This document shows positions 32,218 through 41,007 of a DNA stretch of 64,000 nt, piece after piece. Position numbers and translations under genes: made by a program. Numbering within the stretch: the stretch's first letter is position 1; each line of letters begins with the position of its first letter. The notes below the pieces were generated by a model that saw only the letters and a list, made by a program, of their open reading frames with translations, had not been told where the DNA came from and did not search any database. The stretch is taken from the NCBI RefSeq assembly GCF_036127095.1, contig NZ_CP108006.1, forward strand, positions 7,121,501 through 7,185,500, written 5' to 3'. This stretch comes from Streptomyces sp. NBC_00335 (GTDB lineage Bacteria; Actinomycetota; Actinomycetes; Streptomycetales; Streptomycetaceae).

Positions 32218-33627
32218 ATGACCATCCCGCTACTCCTGCTCGTGGCGGCATTCGCCCTGATCCTCGCCAACGGTTTCTTCGTGGCAGCCGAATTCGGCCT
32301 CGTCACCGTCGAGAGACCCGAGGCCGAACGCGCCGCGGCCGAGGGCGACCGCCGTGCACGCACGGTCGTCGCAGCCCTGCGGGAGCTGTCCTTCCAGCTC
32401 TCCGGCACCCAGCTCGGCATCACCATCACCTCCCTCGTGGTCGGCATGCTCGCCGAGCCCGCCCTCGCCGCCCTGCTGGCCGGGCCGCTCGAAGCGACCG
32501 GCCTCCCCAAGGGCGCCGTACCCGGCGCGGCCGTCGTCATCGGCATGCTGCTCGCCTCCGCCGTCCAGATGGTCGTCGGCGAGCTCGTCCCGAAGAACTG
32601 GGCCGTCTCCCGGCCGCTGCAGGTCGCCCGTTTCGTGGCCGGCCCGCAGCACGTCTTCTCCCGGGTCTTCCGGCCGGTCATCGCCGGCCTCAACGCCGTC
32701 GCCAACCGGCTCGTCCGGGCGCTCGGCGTGGAGCCCACCGAAGAGATGGCCTCCGCCCGCACCCCCGGCGAACTGGTCTCCCTGGTCCGCCACTCGGCCC
32801 AGGCCGGCGCCCTGGAACAGGACACCGCCGACCTCTTCGTACGGACCATCTCGCTGGGCGAGCTCACGGCGCAGCTGGTCATGACCCCCCGGGTCAAGGT
32901 CAGCGCCCTCCAGCACACGGCCACCGCGGCCGACGTGCTCAACCTGACCCGCGCCACGGGCCTGTCCCGCTTCCCCGTCTACCGCGAGCGCATCGACGAG
33001 ATCACCGGGGTCGTCCACCTCAAGGACGCCCTCGCCGTGCCCGAGTCCGAGCGCGCCCGCACCAGCGTCAGCGGGATCTGCGTGGCCCCGCTGCTGGTGC
33101 CCGGCTCCCTGCCGGTGCAGCCGCTGCTGGAACGGCTGCGCAGCGAACAGCCCATGGCCGTGGTCGTCGACGAGTACGGCGGCACCGCCGGCGTCGTCAC
33201 CCTGGAGGACATCGTGGAGGAGCTCGTCGGCGAAGTCCGCGACGAGCACGACTTCGCGGAGGACGGCAGCCCCGAACTGGCCGCCGTACCCGCCGAGGAC
33301 GGCCGCCCCTCCTGGGAGGCCGACGGGAGCTGCCGCGTGCAGACCCTGCGCCGGATAGGCCTGGAGGTCCCCGAAGGCCCCTACGAGACCGTCGCCGGGC
33401 TCGTCGCCGACCTGCTCGGCCGCATCCCCGCCCCCGGGGACCGCGCCGAACTGCCCGGCTGGAAGCTCTCCGTGCGCCAGGTCCGCCGCTACCGCGCCGA
33501 GCGGGTCCGCCTCGTGCGCACCGCCCCCGCGGGCCCCGGCGCACCGGGCTCCGACGGGCAGGGCTTCTACGGATTCGGCCCCGACGCCGCCGCCCCCGCC
33601 GAGCTGGCACAGGTGGGTGGCCGGTGA
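32218..33627 (+). CDS. CNNM/CorC-type CBS-domain membrane protein 1
   Basis: A 469-residue member of the HlyC/CorC family. Residues 1-190 are a DUF21 transmembrane domain (ALILANGFFVAAEFGLV, VVGELVPKNWA). Then two CBS domains (about 215-335, with MVVVDEYGGTAGVVTLEDIVEELVGE-like VVVDEYGGTAGVVTLEDI) and a CorC_HlyC domain (about 350-435). The C-terminal 30 residues are Pro/Gly-rich. The family exports or senses magnesium, cobalt or other divalent ions. Overlaps the second CBS gene by GTGA. Upstream leader is structured, which may be a metal or other sensor. Confidence 0.9.
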   Translation: MTIPLLLLVAAFALILANGFFVAAEFGLVTVERPEAERAAAEGDRRARTVVAALRELSFQLSGTQLGITITSLVVGMLAEPALAALLAGPLEATGLPKGAVPGAAVVIGMLLASAVQMVVGELVPKNWAVSRPLQVARFVAGPQHVFSRVFRPVIAGLNAVANRLVRALGVEPTEEMASARTPGELVSLVRHSAQAGALEQDTADLFVRTISLGELTAQLVMTPRVKVSALQHTATAADVLNLTRATGLSRFPVYRERIDEITGVVHLKDALAVPESERARTSVSGICVAPLLVPGSLPVQPLLERLRSEQPMAVVVDEYGGTAGVVTLEDIVEELVGEVRDEHDFAEDGSPELAAVPAEDGRPSWEADGSCRVQTLRRIGLEVPEGPYETVAGLVADLLGRIPAPGDRAELPGWKLSVRQVRRYRAERVRLVRTAPAGPGAPGSDGQGFYGFGPDAAAPAELAQVGGR

Positions 33628-34703
33628 ACGCGCTCCAACTGCTGTTCGCCCTGCTCCTCGTCCTGGCCAACGGCTTCTTCGTCGGCGCCGAGTTCGCCCT
33701 CGTGTCCGTCCGCCGCAGCCAGATCGAACCCCTGGCCGTCGACTCCAAGCGGGCCCGCCAGGTGCTCCACGGCCTGGAGAACCTGCCGCGCATGATGGCC
33801 GCCGCACAGTTCGGCATCACCATGTGCTCGCTCACCCTCGGAGCCGTCGCCGAGCCCACCGTGGCCCGGCTCCTGGAGCCCGTCTTCCACGCCGCCCACG
33901 TGCCCGAAGGGCTGATCCACCCGCTGGGCTACGCGGTGGCCCTCACCGCGGTGATCTTCCTGCACCTGGTCATCGGCGAGATGGTCCCCAAGAACCTCGC
34001 CATGGCCGCCCCCGAGAAGACGGCCCTGTGGTTCAGCCCCGGACTGGTCGCCTTCGCGCGGGTCTGCGGACCGGTGACCACGGCGCTGGGCGCCTGCGCC
34101 ACGCTGATCCTGAGGCTCTTCAAGGTGGAGCCCAAGGACGAGGTCGAGGCCGTCTACACCTCCGCCCAGCTCGGCCGCCTGCTCAAGGACTCGCGGCAGG
34201 CCGGTCTCCTGGAGCCGGTGGAACAGGAGCGCCTGGAGGACGCGCTGGAACTGGGCAGCCGCCCGGTCACCGACGTCCTCCTCGCCCCGGACCGGCTGGT
34301 CACGGTCGGCCCGGCCGTCACCCCGCGCCAGATCGAGCAGCTCACGGTCCGCACCGGGTACTCCCGCTTCCCCGTCCGCGCGGACAGCGGTGCCTTCATG
34401 GGCTACCTGCACGTGAAGGACGTCCTGGACCTGGAAGACCGGGAACGGGCCGTGCCCCAGCGGGTCTGGCGCCGCATGACCACGGTCTGCTCCACGCTCC
34501 CGCTGGACGACGCCCTGACGGTGATGCGCCGCGACGCCACCCATCTGGCGCAGGTCGCGGATCCCTCGGGCCGGGTCCTCGGCCTGGTCGCCATGGAGGA
34601 CGTCCTGGAAACGCTGGTCGGCGAGGTGCGCGACCCCGCGCACCGCACGGCACCGCACGCCCGCAGGACCGAACCCCGCTCGGAGGGGGCGCTCACCGGC
34701 TGA
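33624..34703 (+). CDS. CNNM/CorC-type CBS-domain membrane protein 2
   Basis: A 359-residue relative of the preceding protein. DUF21 domain (LVLANGFFVGAEFALVSVRR, VIGEMVPKNLAMAAPE) and two CBS domains, but no C-terminal CorC_HlyC domain. Translation is coupled with the first gene through GTGA at 33624. The two proteins probably work as a hetero-oligomer, the second providing a shortened partner. Ion specificity cannot be read from the sequence. A hairpin with 13-bp stem follows 17 bases after the stop. Confidence 0.9.
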   Translation: MNALQLLFALLLVLANGFFVGAEFALVSVRRSQIEPLAVDSKRARQVLHGLENLPRMMAAAQFGITMCSLTLGAVAEPTVARLLEPVFHAAHVPEGLIHPLGYAVALTAVIFLHLVIGEMVPKNLAMAAPEKTALWFSPGLVAFARVCGPVTTALGACATLILRLFKVEPKDEVEAVYTSAQLGRLLKDSRQAGLLEPVEQERLEDALELGSRPVTDVLLAPDRLVTVGPAVTPRQIEQLTVRTGYSRFPVRADSGAFMGYLHVKDVLDLEDRERAVPQRVWRRMTTVCSTLPLDDALTVMRRDATHLAQVADPSGRVLGLVAMEDVLETLVGEVRDPAHRTAPHARRTEPRSEGALTG

Positions 34704-34720
34704 CGCCGTCGCCGCACCGG

Positions 34721-34750
34721 CGCCGGACCCGTCGCAAGACGGGTCCGGCG
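34721..34750 (+). terminator. Terminator after CBS membrane-protein operon
   Basis: Perfect 13-bp stem CGCCGGACCCGTC/GACGGGTCCGGCG closed by GCAA. Confidence 0.85.
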
Positions 34751-34815
34751 GCCGCGCCGGGCCGCCATACTCGCGGTGCGGTGCGGTGCGGTGCGGCGTG
34801 GGAGGGGGCGGGGTC

Positions 34816-35352
34816 ATGCGGTCCGACGAACGGGACGAACGCGGCGAGCGCGACGAGCACGGCGGGTCTACTGGGTCTACTGGGTCTACTGGGTCTACGG
34901 GGGCCGGTGGGTCCGGCGGGCGTGACGAGTCCGGCGGGCACCGGGACCCGGAGCTCCGGGACACGGCCCGCGCGGTGCTGGACCTGCTGAGGGAGGACCT
35001 CGACGCACCCTCCCCGGTGGCGCGCCGACTGCGCGAGGTGATCCTCGACGGGCTGCCGGCCGAACGGGTGGCCGTCGTCGCCGCCTTCGAACGCGAACCC
35101 TTCGCACCGGCCGCGGCCCTGGCCTTCGAATCGGTCCTGTGGGAACGCGCGGCGGCGGACCCGGAGTTCGCGGACCGCGTCCGGGCCCTGCTGCAAGGCA
35201 GGCTCGGCGACGTCGAGGCGGACGAGCGGTGGGCCGAGCAGTACGGCGGACGGCCCCTGTGGGCGGGCTGGATCTTCATCGCGGCGGGTTTCGCCTTCCT
35301 GGTCCTCTCCGCCTTCGCGGCCTGCGCCGGCCCGCCGCCGGACATTCCGTAG
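34816..35352 (+). CDS. Hypothetical protein with STG repeats and C-terminal membrane anchor
   Basis: A 178-residue protein I do not recognise. Residues 1-50 are charged and low-complexity, with a GSTGSTGSTGSTG stretch coded by a 9-bp repeat at 34863-34899. Residues 50-140 are helical and hydrophilic. A single membrane helix (WAGWIFIAAGFAFLVLSAFAACAG) lies at the C terminus, making it a tail-anchored or cytoplasmically exposed protein. GGAGG stands before the ATG at 34816. Preceded by a short GTGCG repeat (34779-34798). Convergent with the AAA ATPase gene. Confidence 0.72.
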   Translation: MRSDERDERGERDEHGGSTGSTGSTGSTGAGGSGGRDESGGHRDPELRDTARAVLDLLREDLDAPSPVARRLREVILDGLPAERVAVVAAFEREPFAPAAALAFESVLWERAAADPEFADRVRALLQGRLGDVEADERWAEQYGGRPLWAGWIFIAAGFAFLVLSAFAACAGPPPDIP

Positions 35353-35402
35353 CGCGCACGGCGTTGCGGGATGCCGGCGCGGTACGGGCGCGCCGGAGGC
35401 GC

Positions 35403-37355
35403 TCACAGGGGCGGCGGCTCCGGCCGTTCCTGGGGGCCGCGGCCCGACAGGACCTCCCCGTACGCCTGCATCAGGTCCGCCAGCCGCAGGGTGGAGAGGT
35501 CCTCCCGGGAGGGATCACCGGTGAAGCCGGACAGCCGCAGGTCCCGGTACGCGCAGCTCTTCTCGTACAGCGTGCGCAGGAACCGCCCGTTGCCCAGCTC
35601 GTCGATCCACCCCTGCTCCACCACGTGCCCGCTGATGCTCCGCAGCTCCTCCAGCGCCTCCTCGTCCCACCGGTCGCCGTTGGCGTCCGCCAGGACCCCG
35701 CCGATCGAGGTGAGTTCCAGCGGCCGGTAGCTGGGGAAGTCGACCCGGGTGGTGAACCGCGAGGACAGCCCCGGATTCGTGGCGAGCAGCCGGTCCATCC
35801 CCGCCGGATAGCCCGCGAGGATCACCACCAAGTGGTCGCGGTTGTCCTCCGCCCGCTTCAGCAGCACCTGCAGGGCCTCGTCGCCGTACGCGTCGCCCTT
35901 GCTGTAACCGGAGTTGGAGAGGCTGTACGCCTCGTCCACGAACAGCACCCCGCCGATCGCCGAGTCGATCAGCTCGTTCGCCTTCACGGCGGTCTGCCCG
36001 AGGAACTCGCCGACCAGGTCCGCGCGCCCGGCCTCCACGAGGTGGTCGCCGCCGAGCAGGCCCAGCGCGTAGAAGACCCGGCCCAGGATCCGCGCCACCG
36101 TGGTCTTGCCCGTGCCCGAGGGCCCGGAGAAGACGAAGTGCCGTTTCGGCGGCTGCACCGGCAGCCCCTGACCCGTCCGCAGCCTGGCCATGTGCAGCTG
36201 CGCGGAGAGTGCCTTCACCTGCCGCTTGACCGGTTCCAGGCCCACCATCCGCTCCAGCTCCGCGAGCGCCTCGGCCAGCGCCGCCGGATCCGCCGGCCCG
36301 GCCGGCAGACCCACCGGTCCCGGCTGCGAAGGCAGCGAGGCCTTGCGCCGTACGCCGGCCGGCAGCCCCGCGCCGGGCCCCGGCGCCCCCGGGCCGTGCC
36401 GCGGCTCCGGCGGGTCGGCCGCCGTCAGCGGGTCAGCGTCCGGCTGCCCGTCCGCGGCGATGCCCTGGACCGGCCCGCCCCCGCCCAGCGCCACCGCCGC
36501 GAAGTCCCCGCCCGACGGGGCCGCTCCGTGCCCGCCGAAGGCCTCGTAACCGCCACCGCTCGCGTACCCGGCCAGGCCGTCGGCGTCCTCGCTGTCCTCG
36601 ATGGCCGTCAGCCGGGCCGCCGTGTCCATGAACGCCGGGTCCACCCGGTGCACCGCCCGGTACAGCGGCAACGCCGCCGCGCTGCGCCCGGTCCCCTCGT
36701 GCGCCCGCGCCAGCCAGTACCGCAGCTCCTTGCGCTGGGGCTGCTCGCTGCGGCAGCGCATCAGGGAGGCCGCCAGCAGCGGCTCGGCCTGCCCGTACAT
36801 CTCCAGCCGGACCCGGGCCATCCCGCCGAAGAGGCCCGCCTCGATGCCCAGGAGCGGATCGTCGACCAGCGATTCGGTGGAGCGGACCAACTGCTCCCAG
36901 TCCTTGACCAGGTACGCCCGGCAGGCGTGCAGGAAGCGGACGTGCGGATCGGTGTCCACGGGCGGCAGGGCCGCGAGCGCCTGGTCCAGCTCGGGGACGT
37001 GGCGCCCGTCCAGCCAGTGCGAGGCGTGCGCCAGCAGCAGGTCCCGCCTGGTCTCCAGTACCGGCTGCACCCACCAGCCCAGCCAGTACCAGGAGTTCAG
37101 CGTCCGCCGGTGGCGGGCCCGCTGTTCCCCGAAGCGGTCCCGGTGGGCGTACATGCGCAGTAACGCGTTCGTGGTGTCGACGCGGAGCGCGTGCAGGCCC
37201 AGCCAGGCATCCGCCATCGCGGGATCGAGTCGTACGGCCGCCCGGAACTCCTCCTCGGCCTGCGGGTAGGCGCCCATCGTGCAGGCGTCCACTCCTCGCA
37301 GCCAGGCGAGTTCGGCCGGGGCGTGCGCGCTGCTGCCGTGCGCGGCGAAGTCCAT
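35403..37355 (-). CDS. TPR-AAA+ ATPase of EccA/CbbX type
   Basis: A 650-residue protein with an N-terminal tetratricopeptide half (1-280), an acidic/Pro-rich linker (280-370), and a CbbX-like AAA+ domain (about 375-650). Walker A GPSGTGKTT is near 408, Walker B GVLFVDEAYSL follows, and NPGLSSRF is the sensor/Arg-finger region. Domain order and length match EccA of type VII secretion, which handles Esx substrates in the cytoplasm, but no other ESX gene is in the window. The ATG 37353-37355 (GGGGGA upstream) is chosen; a GTG four codons earlier is possible. The role is therefore open: a chaperone-like ATPase of another kind is as likely. Confidence 0.85.
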   Translation of the reverse strand: MDFAAHGSSAHAPAELAWLRGVDACTMGAYPQAEEEFRAAVRLDPAMADAWLGLHALRVDTTNALLRMYAHRDRFGEQRARHRRTLNSWYWLGWWVQPVLETRRDLLLAHASHWLDGRHVPELDQALAALPPVDTDPHVRFLHACRAYLVKDWEQLVRSTESLVDDPLLGIEAGLFGGMARVRLEMYGQAEPLLAASLMRCRSEQPQRKELRYWLARAHEGTGRSAAALPLYRAVHRVDPAFMDTAARLTAIEDSEDADGLAGYASGGGYEAFGGHGAAPSGGDFAAVALGGGGPVQGIAADGQPDADPLTAADPPEPRHGPGAPGPGAGLPAGVRRKASLPSQPGPVGLPAGPADPAALAEALAELERMVGLEPVKRQVKALSAQLHMARLRTGQGLPVQPPKRHFVFSGPSGTGKTTVARILGRVFYALGLLGGDHLVEAGRADLVGEFLGQTAVKANELIDSAIGGVLFVDEAYSLSNSGYSKGDAYGDEALQVLLKRAEDNRDHLVVILAGYPAGMDRLLATNPGLSSRFTTRVDFPSYRPLELTSIGGVLADANGDRWDEEALEELRSISGHVVEQGWIDELGNGRFLRTLYEKSCAYRDLRLSGFTGDPSREDLSTLRLADLMQAYGEVLSGRGPQERPEPPPL

Positions 37356-37461
37356 CACGTCCCCCACAAGCCTGCCCCCGTGGTGCCCAGCAACCCCCGC
37401 GATGCGTACGCGAGTTGTCGCTGCGCCGATGAAATCAGGGGTGCATCGTACCTGCGGTTAC

Positions 37462-37479
37462 GCACCTTACGTAGGGTGC
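37462..37479. promoter_or_regulatory. 18-bp palindrome upstream of the AAA ATPase gene
   Basis: GCACCTTACGTAGGGTGC, symmetric apart from one wobble pair. It lies in a 400-base gene-free stretch (37356-37755), about 107 bases before the ATPase start. Nothing else was recognised in this stretch, apart from a short reading frame with no coding character. Confidence 0.5.
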
Positions 37480-37755
37480 CGCGAAGACGGGCCGGGCGCG
37501 TATCAGGGCGGTCCGTGGTGACGCAGGGTGACGAATCGGCCGGGATGTGCCCCCTGCGACACCGCGACGGAGGAGTGCAGGGCGGGACTCGGCGGGGTGT
37601 CGGGGGCGACACGAAGCCCCCGATCACGGGGGAACAATCGGGGGCTCCATGTTCGCGGCGGCCGGTGAGGGCCGCTTCTTCAGAACGTAAGGCCGTCCCG
37701 GCCCCCGGGTCAAGCGGCCCGGAGGCGCCCGCGGAGAGGGACTTTCCGCGGCCCC

Positions 37756-38391
37756 TCAGCCCTGGGGGGCCTCATCACCCTCAGTCACCCGAGCGGTGCT
37801 TCCGGCTGCCCCGGCAGCCCCGGAAGTCCACTCGTATCCCGTAGCGCTCTGCCGTACCAGGGTGTCCGCGAAGGGGCGCGAAGGATCATTCGAGAAGTGC
37901 GCGAGCTCCGCGCGCTCCCATCCGTCCCAGAAGTCGGAAAGTTCCCGCCCGTCCCGATCGCGCCCGCGCCCCCACGACTTCGCACGCGGGGTCTCCATCC
38001 ACAGCAGCCGCGCCAGGTGCGGACGCAGCGCGCGCCGTCCGGCGCCGACACCCTCCACGAGCAGGACCGGACCCGGATCCAGCACCCGCTCCGGCCCGAA
38101 CCGCCGCTCGACCCAGTCGTACGGGGCCCAGTGCGCGGCCCGCCCCGCGGAGAGCGGCTCCAGCACCTGCGTCCGCAGCCGCCCCACCCAGCCGAACAGC
38201 TCCTCGTGCGTGGCCACATCGTCCAGCCGCAACACGGGGACCCCGCCCAGGGCTTCGGCGAGCGCCTTGGCGAAAGTCGTCTTCCCGGACCCGGCGTGCC
38301 CGTCGATCCCGACGAGGCGGACGGGCCCGAGGGAGGGCGGCAGGGCGAGGATCTCGCGCGCGAGGGGCTGGAGCGAAGGCTGATCTTCCAC
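37756..38391 (-). CDS. Uridine-kinase-like P-loop protein
   Basis: A 211-residue P-loop kinase. Walker A GIDGHAGSGKTTFAK lies near residue 30, LRLDDVATHEELFGW follows as the substrate-side acidic region, and VLLVEGVGAGRRALRPHL is the Walker B-like strand. The fold is that of uridine/cytidine or phosphoribulokinase-like kinases; streptomycete members are annotated as uridine kinase without proof. GTG 38391 (GATCAG next) is taken as start; a GTG nine codons earlier is also in frame. The C terminus is low-complexity. A single gene before a repeat-filled intergenic region. Confidence 0.78.
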   Translation of the reverse strand: MEDQPSLQPLAREILALPPSLGPVRLVGIDGHAGSGKTTFAKALAEALGGVPVLRLDDVATHEELFGWVGRLRTQVLEPLSAGRAAHWAPYDWVERRFGPERVLDPGPVLLVEGVGAGRRALRPHLARLLWMETPRAKSWGRGRDRDGRELSDFWDGWERAELAHFSNDPSRPFADTLVRQSATGYEWTSGAAGAAGSTARVTEGDEAPQG

Positions 38392-38460
38392 GCCCCCACC
38401 GTATGACCCCGCCGCCACCCCGCGCGACGAACCGGCCCTGCGGGCGGAGGTCCCCTACCG

Positions 38461-38710
38461 GCCCTTCGCCCGTTCTCCGGGCTGCGCTCGGACCCCCTGG
38501 GGCTCCGCCCCAGACCCCGCGCGCCAAACGCCGGCGAAAATCCAGCCCCTCCGGCGTTTGAGGAGCGGGGGTCCGGGGGCCGGCCCCCGGCAACGGCGCC
38601 GCACCCGGCAAAGGGTCCGGGCGGAGCCCGGGGAACGGTGGAAGGGCGGGTAGGGGACAGCCCCGCAGGGCCCACCCCCGAGGGAACGGGGGAGAGGGGG
38701 CGGAGCCCCG
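38461..38710. repeat. Interspersed Streptomyces intergenic repeat, copy 1
   Basis: Contains GGGGCTCCGCCCCAGACCCC, inverted arms CAAACGCCGG (38525-38534) and CCGGCGTTTG (38552-38561), and the core shared with copies at 46478 and 50845: a segment ending GGGGAACGGTGGAAGGGCGG at 38631-38650, then GTAGGGGACAGCCCCGCAGG. Fills the 418-base gap 38392-38809; no gene inside. Confidence 0.8.
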
Positions 38711-38809
38711 TCACCCCGACACGGCCCTCCGGCTTCACGGCGTCGCAGACGGGAACTGGAAGGGTGTGCGGGAGCCGACCCGCCGCACCGACCCCTGGGG
38801 GCCACGCAG

Positions 38810-40222
38810 ATGACCGCACCCACACCCCGCCGAGCCCTACTGGCGGTAGCCCTGGCGGCAGCCGCAGCCACCGTCCCCGGCGGCCGAGCCTCCGCGGCGC
38901 AGCCGAAGCCCGCCCCCGGGGGCCCGGGGCAGGACACCCCGGCCCCGGCCCCGGCCAAGGCCAAGGCAGAGGCCGCCGCAGCCACCCGCAAGACGGTCGA
39001 CAACCGCTTCTGGTACTCGTACGCCCACTGGACCGCCGGCCAACACCAGGGCACCACCGCCATCGGCGGCGCCCGCCCCGGCCTGGAGATCAAGACCCCG
39101 ACGGGCCGCACCGAGTACAAGGACCCGCACACCGCCAAGAAGAGCACCTGGGAGTACGCCACCTGGACCTCCCCGGTCCACACCTCCACCGTGCCCGCCA
39201 CCGAGGCCATCGCCTCCTGGAACGCCCGTACCCCCGCCGGCACCTGGATCCAGGCCGAACTGCGCGGCACGTACACCGACGGCACCGCCTCCCCCTGGTA
39301 CGTGATGGGACGCTGGGCCTCCGGCGACGGCGACATCCGCCGCACCTCCGTGGACGGGCAGACGGACGGCAAGTCCACCGTCTGGACGGACACCCTGGCC
39401 GTGGACACCCCGGCGAGCGGGCTGCGCATCAAGGACTGGCGGCTGCGCCTGACCCTGTACCGCAAGCCCGGTGCGAGCCGGGGCCCCACGGTGTGGCTGG
39501 CCGGAGCCATGGCCTCGGACGTCCCGGACCGGTTCACCGTCCCCGCGTCCGCCGCCTCCGGCGGGGCCCACGAGCTGAAGGTGCCGAGGTACTCGCAGGA
39601 GACGCACGCCGGCCAGTACCCCGAGTACGACAACGGCGGCGAGGCCTGGTGCAGCCCCACCTCCTCGCAGATGATCATCGAGTTCTGGGGCCGCAGGGCC
39701 AGCGTCTCCGCCGTGGCCTGGGTCAAGAAGGACTACGCGGACCCGCAGGTCTGCCACGCCGCCCGCTCCACGTACGACTCGGCCTACAAGGGCTGCGGCA
39801 ACTGGCCCTTCAACGCCGCCTACGCCGCCACCTACCGGCAGCTCGCCGGCGTCGTCACCCGCCTCGGCTCCCTCGCCGACGTGGAGACCCTGGTCCGGGC
39901 GGGCATCCCGGTCATCACCTCCCAGTCCTTCACGGCCGAGGAGCTCACGGGCGCGGGCTACGGCACGGCCGGGCACCTGATGACCGTCATCGGCTTCACG
40001 GCCTCGGGCGACGTGATCGCCAACGACCCGAACTCGGCCGACAACGCCGCCGTGCGCCGCGTCTACCGCCGCCGGCAGTTCGAGAACAACTGGCTCCGGA
40101 CCAAGCGTCACAACGCGGCCGGCAAGGTCGTCTCCGGCACCGGAGGCGTCTGCTACCTCTACGGTCCGATCCGGCCGAACCCGGCCCAGGTCCTCGCGCT
40201 GCGGGCGGTCGGCGTGCTCTGA
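38810..40222 (+). CDS. Secreted C39-like cysteine peptidase
   Basis: A 470-residue secreted protein. Residues 1-30 are a signal peptide with RR at 7-8 and cleavage near ASAA. A Lys/Ala/Pro linker follows, then a beta-rich domain (60-240) and a papain-like C39_2 domain (255-470). The catalytic Cys281 is in NGGEAWCSPTSSQM, His389 in GTAGHLMTVIGF, and Asn405/Asp406 in VIANDPNS. It probably cleaves peptides or peptidoglycan-linked substrates outside the cell; unlike bacteriocin C39 peptidases it is not fused to an ABC transporter. Single gene. Confidence 0.87.
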   Translation: MTAPTPRRALLAVALAAAAATVPGGRASAAQPKPAPGGPGQDTPAPAPAKAKAEAAAATRKTVDNRFWYSYAHWTAGQHQGTTAIGGARPGLEIKTPTGRTEYKDPHTAKKSTWEYATWTSPVHTSTVPATEAIASWNARTPAGTWIQAELRGTYTDGTASPWYVMGRWASGDGDIRRTSVDGQTDGKSTVWTDTLAVDTPASGLRIKDWRLRLTLYRKPGASRGPTVWLAGAMASDVPDRFTVPASAASGGAHELKVPRYSQETHAGQYPEYDNGGEAWCSPTSSQMIIEFWGRRASVSAVAWVKKDYADPQVCHAARSTYDSAYKGCGNWPFNAAYAATYRQLAGVVTRLGSLADVETLVRAGIPVITSQSFTAEELTGAGYGTAGHLMTVIGFTASGDVIANDPNSADNAAVRRVYRRRQFENNWLRTKRHNAAGKVVSGTGGVCYLYGPIRPNPAQVLALRAVGVL

Positions 40223-40306
40223 GATTTCGCGTTGCCACGGACGGCATGTAAGTGGAACATAAAGGGCAAAAGGGCAATAGGAGCTTCTCATAGGAGGCAG
40301 CCCGCC

Positions 40307-40732
40307 ATGACCACCCAACCCAGAATCGAACACCACCCCGACCTCGCTGAGATGCGCTCGCGGTTCGAGCGGGTCACCAGCACCCCGAGTGCCCAGGTCG
40401 TCGAGGCGCTGGCCCTGATGACTGGCCTCTACATCGCCGCTTCGCCGTGGATCGCCGGATTCAGCGGGCTCAGCTCGCTGGCGATCAACAACCTCATCGC
40501 GGGCCTGGCGTACTGCCTGTGCATGAGCGGACTCGGCTCCGCTTACGAACGCACCCACGCCATGGCCTGGACGGCGGTGGGTCTCGCCGCCTGGACGATC
40601 GTCGCGCCCTTCGTCATCTCCGGCGACGTCAGCACCACGCGCACGGTGTGGAGCAACGTCATCGCCGGCGGCATCGCCCTGTGCCTGGCACTGGCGATGG
40701 CGGGCATGGCGGGCCGCGACCGCACCACCTGA
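40307..40732 (+). CDS. SPW-repeat membrane protein
   Basis: A 141-residue protein with four membrane segments. The IAASPWIAGFSGLS segment in the first pair is the SPW motif, and a degenerate second copy is at WTIVAPFVISGDVS. The topology is a two-fold repeat of two helices. The family is frequent in actinobacteria and has no known role. TAGGAGGC precedes the ATG. It stands alone after the C39 peptidase gene. Confidence 0.87.
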   Translation: MTTQPRIEHHPDLAEMRSRFERVTSTPSAQVVEALALMTGLYIAASPWIAGFSGLSSLAINNLIAGLAYCLCMSGLGSAYERTHAMAWTAVGLAAWTIVAPFVISGDVSTTRTVWSNVIAGGIALCLALAMAGMAGRDRTT

Positions 40733-40848
40733 TCCGCCCCGCACCCCTCACGCCCTCGGTCCGCACCCCGCGGCCGGGGGCGTGAGACATGCCACCCGTG
40801 ACCATCGTCTCTACCGCGAGGGCCGCCTCCGCTGTCACATTGGAGGGC

Positions 40849-41007
40849 ATGACCGCACACAGCGCCGCCCTGACCGCCCGCGCCCGCAACCTGGTCCGCA
40901 CCGGCGGCCCCGAGGACGATTCCTCCTCCTGGCTGGAGCACGTGCTCGGCTGGACCCTGGTCGTGGTCGTGGCCATGTTCGTCACCCAGGTCGGCTGGTT
41001 CTTCTAA
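40849..41007 (+). CDS. Small single-helix membrane protein
   Basis: A 52-residue protein: a short basic N terminus, an acidic GGPEDDSSSWLEHVLG segment, and a membrane helix WTLVVVVAMFVTQVGWFF ending at the very C terminus. GGAGGG lies 5 bases before the ATG. A frame starting 60 bases earlier lacks a ribosome site. The stop overlaps that of the convergent gene by three bases. Function unknown; the size and topology recall regulators of membrane complexes. Confidence 0.7.
   Translation: MTAHSAALTARARNLVRTGGPEDDSSSWLEHVLGWTLVVVVAMFVTQVGWFF

Noticed and set aside
35403..37355. Part of a complete type VII secretion locus
   Set aside because: No EccB, EccC, EccD, mycosin or WXG100 genes are in the window.
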